NCBI RefSeq assembly: GCF_016920785.2
Contig: NW_024609837.1
Location: 22,191,565 to 22,255,564 of the forward strand
Length of the DNA stretch: 64,000 nucleotides
Direction: 5' to 3'
From: Ixodes scapularis
Taxonomy: Eukaryota > Arthropoda > Arachnida > Ixodida > Ixodidae
Shown: piece after piece, positions 55,506-64,000 of the stretch
Layout: each line of letters begins with the position of its first letter
How positions within the stretch are numbered: position 1 is the stretch's first letter
Notes under the pieces: model-generated
Databases searched by the model: none
Seen by the model: only the letters and a program-made list of their open reading frames with translations
Told to the model about the DNA's origin: nothing
Made by a program: the position numbers and the translations under genes

Positions 55506-57051
55506 TTTAGTAGGGTACGTTGTTGGGCTAGTTGGTTCATCTTAGTAAAACGCATAAAATAGCGCAAAGCACTATTTTATGTGTTTACGCATACAAATCA
55601 CTCTAAGTACAGTGCTTTGTGCGCGTGCAGAATACCTGATATCCCAGCGCGGTAGCCTATGTCGTACAGTCCGGTTTAACAAAGCAGACTGCCACAGCGC
55701 ATATCTGATCCACGCTTTAAAGCGTCGATAAACCTTTGTGTACCATAGCTTTCCCACGTCGCTGAGGCTCGTTCAATGATTGTCGCAAGGGGTGTCGGCG
55801 GCCCCCTTTGTCTCTGAATCGCGTGGGAGACTTGAGAGGGCGAAAGCGCCTGTTCCATGTTGGGCAGCGTATTCCGGAGCCCTTTCGTTGGCACGTCCCG
55901 TTCCTCGGGTGTGCGTCAGACCGGACCGGCGTTCTTCCCGTGCTCACAAAGGGCACAATGGGTTGGGCGTGTCCGCCGCTCGGGCCGTCGGTGGCCCCCA
56001 ACCCGGGCTCGCTTTAAGCCTATCATCTTTCGGCGATCCGGGATCCTGGTGATGATGAATCGACACCCCCCTTCACACCCTTTCTCCCCTTCTTGGGAAG
56101 CGACCCTTTAAATGTTTGATCTGCGGTCCTCCCGACCGCAGGACATGTGTGTGCTTTGTGTTCTTTATAATTTTAGAGACTGAGCTTGGGTCTCGTTTAA
56201 ATAATTTAACACGCAATATCACGCTGCGTTACACGTTCCTCGAGATTTTGGTTTTTGTCGGGTTGCTGAATGGGTTTGAGTTTTATGCTATTAAACCACC
56301 ATTTTAGTCTCTTTTCATAATGTAGCTTATGTAAGTTAGTTTGTTATTTTTTTATTAGTAACGTACTTTTGGCATCATAAATAAGCTATAAATTGTATTG
56401 TACAATTTTCATCTTCTTCTTGAAATGACTCTGGAGAGTGATACTAAGATTAAAGAAGCTATATTTAGAGTCAAGATTGCTCAAGTCCCCTACTAAGTGC
56501 ATGGAGGGGTGTCAATGAGACTGACGTCGTTTCGCAGTAGACCCTTGGTAACGATTATATGTTTAGTGACTTGTCATCGCACATCGGCGATTTTTTCCAC
56601 TTTCTTGAGTATTGACAGTCACGAATTATTACCACTTACGTTACTGCCATGAACAAGGACTTTCGTTCTCACGCTGTAGGTTTTATGACAACTGGCGACC
56701 GCTTGTTCACGCTAACGCTCCCGCGCTTTGTAACTATAGAAAAAAAAACAACAACTTTGTTCTGGTTTTAATAGTTCTTTTTTTTTTTTCACAAGACACA
56801 TTAATTCTTGTGTGGTTCGTTCTCGCAAACCTACTCATAGCAAGCACTCTGAAACCAACTATTCTGTCACTTTTGATCATTGTACAGGTGACAATAAAAA
56901 CGATGGGATATAGTGGTTTCACGGGCTCCTAAACCAATTGGAGCACGCTTCTACACATTGCTTTTTCCGACTAAGAGCACGCTAGTGCACATGTGTACCT
57001 AACTTGATTTAGTTTTAATCTTCGTAGGAACCAATCAGGTAACACAACCGG
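55506..57051. other. No gene; GC-rich block at 55780-56010
   Basis: The GC-rich block gives overlapping ORFs on both strands that resemble nothing I can name. A hairpin with 10-bp arms (cataaaatag / ctattttatg) lies at about 55553-55581, and tgcggtcctcccgaccgca at about 56121. Confidence 0.4.
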
Positions 57052-58340
57052 ACTGTCCTCTTGGCGTTCCTATACGCCTCGCAAGTGGGCTCATTTTCGT
57101 CTTCTGCGCATAAGAAAGGAAGTAGCGGTGACGTCAGAACGCCGAGCCCTGATTGGCTGATCGCAACCCCCTATCTCAGCGTCGTCTGCTCCTTTGCAAC
57201 GTCGTCTGCTCGCAACATCGTCTGCGTCTGTCTTACCTTTCCTGCGACTTTCGGAGCGAACTCGACCTCGCAGACGAAACAACTCGAGCGGTACGTTGTT
57301 TTTGTCTAACAACTAGCAGACGCGCATCAAGGAGGGAAGTCAAAGGACTCACTGGCGAGGTGTCCCGGGGCGCCGAGGTTTTTTTGCTTAGAACCGAGGC
57401 AAGTTCCCTCCCAAATACTTTTCCCCTCCATTCGCGTGCGGCGAGACCCCTCACTCTTTAACGGCGTCGGCGGGTTGGCGCAGTTAACGTCGTCTGCTTT
57501 ACGTCTGCTAGTCAAAGCGATGGCTGCTTTACCTTTGCTCCGTCTGTCGGAGATTCACCGCTTTTTCATCGGCGAGAGTCACCGTTGCCTCGGGAAACAA
57601 GGAGATAACAAGAGGAAGAAATTGACCCCTTAATCTAAAATTGAGGTCAGCGATCAAAGTATAATATGGGAAGGGTTCACAAGGGTCGCGCGGGCATATT
57701 CCACTCAGCACGCCAGCCGGTCGTGTGCAGACGGTCGCCAAGTAGCGGAGTGCCTGCTAGGCCTAACTGCCCAGCTCGTTTGGTCGCGTTCGGTGGGATC
57801 GTGGCCGTGGGAGTTTTTCCCGGGTGTTTGTGGATCCAGCGTTCTTGTTCGTCGTGGTCTGTTTCAAGTACTTTTTACTTTTTTCTTGCTGCTTGAAGTC
57901 GGGACGCGTCATAAGCGCACGTAAAAAAATAAACGTCCGTGGGTCGTCGCGACCGCGACGCTGTCGGCCATGCTGATTTGATCGTAAGAAGTGCGTAAGA
58001 CAGCTTCGGAGCTGCCGTAGGATTTCGTCGTAACCTGCGCAAAACTTACGAAAATTTCGTTTCGTGAATACGAATTTGTTCTTAAGTTTTGTCCTACGCA
58101 CATTTTTGGCGTAAGATCGTTTCGTGAATCTGGCCTCTGCACTTCCGAAAGTCGCAGGAAAGGTAAGACAGACGCAGACGACGTTGCGAGCAGACGACGT
58201 TGCCAAGGAGCAGACGACGCTCAGATAGGGGGTCGCGATCAGCCAATCAGGGCTCGGCGTTCTGACGTCACCGCTACAACCTGCGCGAGAAGCAGACGAA
58301 CTTGCCCTCCGCATACCTGGAGTAAAGGTAAACTGTCCTC
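57052..58340. mobile_element. 1271-bp Mutator-like element (57061-58331), 9-bp duplication actgtcctc
   Basis: actgtcctc occurs at 57052-57060 and 58332-58340. TIRs extend about 200 bp; the inner 140 bp (tagcggtgacgtcagaacgc, cgagccctgattggctgatc, cttacctttcctgcgacttt) differ at only about five positions. Each arm holds about four gtcgtctgc words spaced 10-25 bp. Nine-base duplication and long TIRs fit Mutator-like elements. No transposase ORF is present. The core (57590-57965) recurs at 12164-12570. Confidence 0.85.
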
Positions 58341-58599
58341 ACTTTAGTTTACCAAAGACAATCACTAGACGGCGATTCCCCAACATGTTGGCTTCCAGTG
58401 AACTTGAGAGTTACTGACTATGGGGCCGCCACCCCTTTTAAAAGGCTCAGCCGTATACATCGATTCACGCGTTTATCGGCACCAATTCAAGATGCCACAC
58501 TTTTAGCCGTGATGACATTTATAAAAGAAAAAGAAAAAAAAAAGAAACACGACAACAGCAACAACATACCCTTCTATTCATGGCAGCTTTCCAGCGCCT
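58341..58599. other. No gene or clear element seen
   Basis: Short noncoding spacer. Confidence 0.4.
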
Positions 58600-59070
58600 G
58601 CGCCTTTCGTCGTTATCCACGAGTAGTGTTCTTTCATTGCCCCTCACAATATTTTGCCTGGAACGCGTCTCCAACCGGTGCGTTTAACGCGCCGAAAAAA
58701 GTGGTCCCTCAATTTCCGCCTAATGACGTCATAAGAGTGTCACACTGTCGCCGGTCGCGATCCTGGCGGTGTCTCCCAACACTGTTGGTGAATAGAGCCA
58801 GACGCCTGTTCTACTGCAGGGCGTTTTTCAGTGTTGCAGCCCACGGAAGTTTCGGCAGCCAGAAGTTGGGACGCCGCGACGACAGCGACACACGCGTTTC
58901 ACTCGCGCTTCTCGCCAGCATTTCTACGACCAACCGCCAGGATCGCGACGTTTGACAGCAGGACACTCCGGCTTCTGTGACGTCATTTGTTGTCACCTCG
59001 GGACCACGTACAGATTTGAACGCGAGTCACCGCGCGATCCGCGCTTCGAATGCCCCATGGCAATGAGTTC
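58600..59070. mobile_element. Fold-back element, relative of the 3.6-kb repeat
   Basis: The left arm (aatgacgtcataagagtgtc, cgcgatcctggcgg near 58725-58775) is inverted on the right (ccgccaggatcgcg, gacactccgg, tgacgtcattt near 58937-58990), with a unique centre around 58790-58900. The right arm in reverse complement matches 3650-3870. Ends and target duplication are not resolved. Confidence 0.7.
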
Positions 59071-60489
59071 AAGGAGAAAACCTGGCACGTGCATTCGAAC
59101 CACGGATATTGTGGTGATTCATATTTGCCGATTGTCTTTTGTATGATTTGTCAGCAGTGTGGCCCCGGCTTTCGGATGCTCACAAGAGCGAACGGTAACT
59201 GAAAGGAAATATTTGCCCTGCATTTGATTTTATTGAAGCCCTCAGGCTGCCCTCGTTCTGCCGCTTTAAAGAGCCGAGCAAGTCTTTTAATTTGTGAATA
59301 GGTGCGCCGGGGTCCGTGGCTAGCGAAACGGAATTTACTGGCCGCTTGGGATGAAGAAAATCTCGGAACCGAATTAGCGGAACCGTTTGAATTAATTGGA
59401 CTTTGCCAATCTTACCTTTCTCCCTCTTTTGTGCATTATTTCTTGTTTTAAAGACTTTTTTTTTTTTTGCTTTCACCAATTTTTTTTATTGTTTTAACGC
59501 TTTAATTAAGTTTCCATCAAAATAATTTTCTCTAATTTATTTTAAAATCACCAGTCTTATTCCAAAATATACTAAAAAAATCCGGATTCTATCTCGTCTT
59601 AACCTTCTCCTACGGTCCTGACATTTCCATTCTTTACATTTTAAGAGTTCACCTCTATTTCTTGTGTGTTTTGTCCAGTATGTTTTGTCGTGTTTGAGCG
59701 TCACGTAAATTCACAATCTGCTCTGTCCCGCGTCTTTGCCCTCTTCACTTCTTTCTCTCCATCTCTCTTCTTCGCTCGCTCGATTACCTCTCGCTTTTTT
59801 TCCCTCGTCCTCTTCTGTCAAATTACAGTTTCTCCAATCTCCCCATTTCCACAATTCCCATCTTAACGTGTCGGCTTACTCTGGGAGGTCTTCTGCTTTA
59901 TAATTCTTTTTCGTTTCTTCAATTCATTATATTTCCAGCTTGCCGAGTCTTCTTGGATTCCCCAGGATTCTCTACCATTTCTTTTTTTGTTTTTGTTTTA
60001 GCGGTGACCGACAGAGCCTCTGTACCAGTCTATATATGTTAGAGTGCCTATCGTTTGTTTTTTTTTGTTTTCGCTTCTGCCTTTCTCATTCACTTCTATC
60101 TCTATCCTTAACCTTCCTGAGACTCAATTCTTTTTTTCTTTCGTGCAACTACCAATATAACCTAGATGCATTTTTACACGCTCGAGTGCCGATACTACTT
60201 TTATTTTCTCTACAAATTTCCGCTTTCTTTAACTGTTGTCTGGTTCTAATCCAGCACATCCCGTCATGAATGTTTTCGTTTGATTCCCGAATGTTTAATA
60301 TATCGTACTACAACGACAATGATCTTATGGTAATGTAACGGCGACCAAGTCATCAGACTTCGACAATACCAGTATGGCGACTAAGTTCGAGCCAGGCACC
60401 CAGCGTTTAAATACGGTTCGTTTTTCCGGGCTTCAAAAAAAGTTCCAGAATTATGAAAAAACACAAAACAACTTATCAGCCATTCCACT
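59071..60489. other. No gene; pyrimidine-rich stretch
   Basis: 59410-60290 is strongly C+T-rich on the plus strand and yields F/S/L-rich ORFs that are not genes. 59200-59410 is a non-repetitive stretch with several ATTA/AATT words that could be regulatory. Confidence 0.4.
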
Positions 60490-60782
60490 ATGTGAAGGTG
60501 GGTAACCAGCGAAGCTGTTGAGCACCTGACACAGTCCAGCCCCGAAAAGCCGAAGGAAACTAAACACGCGGGACGGGACCATCACCCGCCGGAAAGTAGA
60601 CACGCGCGACGGGGCCGCCACCTCGGGAGAGCGAAAAGAAAGGAGACTAGGCACGCAAGCGGGGGCTTGGAACGACTAGAAAAAAAGGGCGGTGCGAGCG
60701 TTGACATGGCCGACGCGGGTCGTACAGCGGCAAATCTTTAAGAAACCTTTAATATCCCCTTGAGAGTTTACTGATCTTGAAA
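60490..60782 (-). repeat. Dispersed repeat, minus-strand copy of the 22.7/60.6-kb family
   Basis: Its reverse complement matches 22709-22968 from the aaggtttct block through tagtcgttccaag, cgtgcctagt, cgtcgcgcgtgt to caacagcttcgctgg. Divergence is moderate. No coding content was recognised. Confidence 0.75.
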
Positions 60783-61009
60783 ATGGTACTTCTTGATAAC
60801 TGATCTACTGAGAGAGAGAATATACTTAATTGAGGTCATCAAGAATGACTTTGGGTGTTCACCCCTATGCCCGGGGTCCCCATTGGCCAAATGCATATTC
60901 AAGTGATGCGACGTATAAGCTCTTGCATTGAATCAAGCGATTTTGCATCAAATTCAGGACCTGAGTTTTTGCTGACGCACACGAAATATCCACGGAACCT
61001 TGGCCATAA

Positions 61010-61474
61010 ACAGCTTCGCTGTAAAACGCGAATTCGTCAACAGCGCCCAGTCAACAGTGCTCTATTTAGCACGCAGGTCTAGTTTATTCAAGACGGCTGA
61101 GAGCGCTGAAGTACAAGGTGCACATCCGCACAGTCACTCGTTTTTTTGTTTTTTTTTTGTTTAAAAAATTCGCAGACTTTTTTGAAAGCCCATAAAAATA
61201 AGCAGTTAAAGTTTCTTGAAAAAAAAAAAAAAAAAAAAAAAAAGAACACTGAATTGAATGTTTCTGATGTCGCTCTACAACTTTGTTACTGGAACTTTTG
61301 GTTTAAAATTAATATTTGAAAAGTTAATTATTCATTTTAATTAGTTAATCGGTCGAAATACAACTGATAGCCTGATTTTCTCCAAACAATGATCAACCCT
61401 ATTCGTTTGCTTTCGTCTTCCTAAAATTTACCAAAGCATTTTGGCTTTGGCTAAAATTACGTGGAACACCCTGT
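61010..61474. mobile_element. Truncated relative of the 53.1-kb fold-back element
   Basis: It shares the centre (cgtcaacagcgc, gtttattca) and the whole right arm (tttcttga, agcctga-ttnctccaaacaatga, acgtggaacaccctg) with 53093-53820, but the left arm is missing. It contains T and A homopolymers. Confidence 0.8.
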
Positions 61475-61987
61475 ATATTGTCACGAATGACGATTGACGA
61501 GGCGATGATAACTGAAGAAACTAAACGTTTAAAAGGGCGAACTTGTGCCAAAAAAAAAGGGGGGGGGGGGACAGAAGAAAGCAGCACAGCGTCGTGGGGA
61601 TCAATGGCGTGGAATGGTGGCGGGCGTCAATGGCGGTTTCACGATATGTGTATAATCTTTCCTACCTGCGTGTGGTTGTGTCCAGAAAATGTATCGTCTC
61701 ATCTTCTGATGACGCGTTTATGCGGGTCTAAATTCACTAGAACGGATCTACCGGGCTCTGAAACCTCACGTAACTTACCGGAACACCTCAGCTCTTGAAA
61801 GTGAAAAAATGAAGCAGTTTATAGTAAATGATAAGGACAAAACGGCAAGGAGAATCTTCGGTTGCCCCCCCTTCTTCTCCCCTCCATCTTCCCCGCCCCC
61901 CTCCCCCTGCAGCGCGAGCTTCCTACCTGCGATACCGCTTCGGCGTCTCCTGTTTCTCGAACCCGCGCGCGCAGCCAAAGCAAGGCC
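61475..61987. other. No gene; G-run and C-rich block
   Basis: It has an A9-G12 junction at 61550-61570 and a C/T-rich block at 61866-61915. ORFs on the two strands are mutually exclusive and show no motif. Confidence 0.4.
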
Positions 61988-62315
61988 ATAGCCTCCTATG
62001 TACTCACAACTCCTGGCAGTTCAACGACGGAGCCATAGAGTGCCCGGTCACATATTTGGAGCGCGAGGATTTGGCAGCGCAGAGCATCCCAGGGCCATTT
62101 CTCGGGGGACCTGGACGTCAGCGCACAGCTTTTGCAGCGGCGAGGACCCGACACACACTTGTTCGCTGGGGGGAAATGTGTTTCGGCGTCTCGCCTCAGC
62201 GGGGCGCTAGTCACGTGGCTCTCCTCTCATAAGTTGTCTGCCGCTCCACCTTTTCCATTTCGGCGGCCGCTCCTCGCGGAGATCTGCCAAGCTTTGTCAG
62301 TGCATAGGAGGCTTT
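61988..62315. mobile_element. TIR element, copy 3 of the three-copy family
   Basis: The left end atagcctcctatgtactcac / ctcctggcag and right end ctgccaagctttgtcagtg / cataggaggct are inverted. The interior is close to 31728-32059 throughout (gagtgcccggtc, gtttcggcgtctcgcc, tcggcggccgctcctcg). No transposase. Confidence 0.85.
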
Positions 62316-63011
62316 GCTATACACTCCGTGCGACGCGACCGCCGCGCCGCCGCGCGGCCGTTGCCGAAGGTAGGCAGTGAGAGCCCCAGCGAAACAAAAC
62401 CACGCCGCGTACGTATACGCATTGAAGTCGGAGCGGTGTGGTTGCGCTGGGTTAACAGCATGAACTGCTTCGTCGTTAAGTGCTCCAATAGTTATGCGTC
62501 GTATGTCGTGGGGACGAAGTTTCACAGTTACCTCGCCGATGTTGTGTGGGACAGCGACAACGATGGACCCGTACCGTACGACGCGAGAAATTTGGTCTCC
62601 CGATCATGTCTGTTACTGTGTGGGCACCGCTGACCTCTTCTACACTGCCGCTTTGCGCTCTGCGTTTGTTTTCGTACCAGTAACGCCTACATATCTCAGC
62701 TCGAACTGAAATGCCATCCCACACTCGCGGGTATGCAGTGCCAATTTCGTTGAAGGAATGCCCTCCAAAGAAGTTTCGTCCCCATCGTACGTGTCGATGA
62801 TATTTCCGGACCAGTATGGCACGCAGTCTGTACTTCATGAAGAAAGATTCGGACGGTACAAAAAGTAACAAATATGAATCTAAGGAAAACTACAATGAAA
62901 CTTGGAAACACTGGACAATCGATGTTTCAGTAGAGAAGTTTAAGTGGTGTGCTTTCTTTTTTGATCAGCCTCCTTTTGGATGTGGAAACGCTGACACTTC
63001 GAGTCTCGTAG
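62316..63011. other. No firm gene; short THAP-like peptide
   Basis: At 62458 the plus strand reads M-N-C-F-V-V-K-C-S-N-S-Y with K-F-H-S-Y further on, faintly like the start of a THAP domain, but the frame does not continue into one. A short inverted match (tggggacgaa) occurs near 62510 and 62780. Confidence 0.2.
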
Positions 63012-63700
63012 ACAACAATTTCTTTTCTCGGCTTTAGAGCCACCTATCGCAAAGTTGTTCGAACTGGAAGTACGTCCACTTCCTACCGGTAAAGTGCGCA
63101 CCTCCCGGCCATGATGAGTGGTATTCTCTTGACAGCCTTTGACGGTCAACGCCGGTTCCCATTTAGTTGCGCCGCCCAAAAATATTTCCACCTGGTTAAA
63201 CTATGCCACCTCTTTTAGGTATAATAAGTGTTTTTTAAGTTACGGTTGTCAAAGTACCTTTGTGCCAAAAATCAGCAGCTCGCACTACCAGATTACTACA
63301 CAACAGCTGACCGCAAAAGCTTTTGACGGCCAAACCGTGTGTTGGCCGGCAAATTGGTTTTCTCGTTTTTGAAACCACCTTTCGTAACGTTTTTGCAATT
63401 GGAAGTACAGTGCACTAGTCCCTTCCTACCTGTAAAGTCTCCATATCCCACGACGAGTGGTATTCTCTTGGCAACTCTTTCACGGTCAAAACCGTTTCTC
63501 ATTCAGTTACGCCGCCCAAACCAAATTTCCACCTGGTTTCCCAATGCCACCTGTTTTTGGTATTATAGCTGTTGTGTCAAGTTGCGGTCATGTCCAAGAA
63601 TCTGTGTCTCCAAATCTGCACTTCGTACAGCCCGGTTATAACACCAACATTTTGGGTCCAATATTGGATATTCCTGACAGCTTTTTTTCTTTTATCCGTT
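63012..63700. repeat. Tandem pair of a diverged unit of about 339 bp
   Basis: gccacctatcgcaaag near 63040 corresponds to accacctttcgtaacg near 63379; attggaagtac, tccttcctaccngtaaag, gagtggtattctcttg, gttacgccgcccaaa, atttccacctggtt and gccacct follow in the same order in both. The copies differ at perhaps a quarter of positions. A further partial copy may begin on each side, so this may be the edge of a satellite. Confidence 0.85.
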
Positions 63701-64000
63701 CGAACAATAACTTTCACACCTGCTGTCTTAATAAAACTTGGCCCATTTAGTGCACAAACTTAGTGAACATCTCACTCGCCTCCAAATATCATCGTCCCAG
63801 CAGTCCTACGTTTACAGCGACGAGCGAAACTAATTTTCCACTGACAGCAATTGTGGTGGCGGCCGTCTTGCTCTTCTGAAAATTGCTCGAACCCTTTTTT
63901 TGACCGCAGCTAAAGAAATTACCCCTAATAACGACTCAAACTTAGTATATAAGAAGCGGAGAACAGCTAAATGCCCTTCTTAAATCTGCCCCGGCACTTA
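63701..64000. other. No gene seen at the window edge
   Basis: Noncoding sequence continuing to the window end; it may include a decayed further copy of the tandem unit. Confidence 0.4.

Noticed and set aside
59410..60290. F/S/L-rich ORFs as membrane proteins
   Set aside because: They result from a long pyrimidine-rich stretch; no start context, no splice structure, several overlapping frames.
62458..62540. THAP-domain exon
   Set aside because: Only the first Cys pair and a K-F-H-S-Y resemblance; the required downstream Cys-His and hydrophobic motif are missing.
1..64000. Bacterial symbiont or viral insertion
   Set aside because: No operon-like run of long ORFs, no bacterial gene family and no viral structural gene was seen.

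Overview
This 64 kb window looks like intergenic or intronic DNA from a large, repeat-rich animal genome, most likely a chelicerate and probably a tick. The basis is the style of the mobile elements (a gypsy LTR retrotransposon with a tick-like Gag, a Penelope GIY-YIG remnant, a Myb/SANT-like ORF of a type I associate with ticks), the lack of any bacterial gene organisation, and the density of fold-back DNA transposons. The species call is inference. No complete host gene is visible. One 87-nt stretch (18560-18646) has exon-like features; nothing else non-mobile is convincing.

The only long, clearly recognisable coding unit is a minus-strand LTR retrotransposon at 5624-11191. It has two 567-bp LTRs that look identical by eye, a TG...CA boundary, a 6-bp target duplication, a primer-binding site and a polypurine tract. 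Its polyprotein reads Gag (coiled coil, SCAN-like capsid region, two CCHC knuckles), protease, integrase, reverse transcriptase, RNase H. Integrase lies BEFORE reverse transcriptase, the Ty1/copia order, although the proteins are of Ty3/gypsy type. This is the signature of the Gmr1 clade. The copy carries one in-frame TGA and one frameshift in a T10 run.

The rest is a mosaic of nested DNA transposons, mostly non-autonomous and identified from inverted ends and target duplications: four hAT-type elements with 8-bp duplications (32482-33043, 35465-36652, 45355-46257, 54631-55364); a Mutator-like element with a 9-bp duplication and long TIRs (57061-58331); a 1.8-kb element with about 400-bp TIRs, TA duplication and a broken Myb/SANT-like ORF (38191-40014); a TA-flanked MITE (52598-52790); a 728-bp fold-back element (53093-53820) with a truncated relative (61010-61474); a 671-bp element built of nested palindromes (1598-2268); and a TTA-flanked MITE that splits the Penelope endonuclease remnant (24486-25236). 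Several families recur within the window: 13.2/31.7/62.0 kb, 12.2/57.6 kb, 3.6/58.8 kb, 22.7/60.6 kb and 37.3/40.7 kb. The last pair shares ends but carries different internal tandem arrays, one built of CACGTG palindromes, the other including TGACGTCA palindromes. The right edge holds a diverged tandem repeat of about 339 bp.

There is no operon or pathway here. The interacting parts are transposon proteins with their own DNA ends, and non-autonomous elements presumably mobilised in trans. Short, near-perfect hairpins with tiny loops are unusually frequent.
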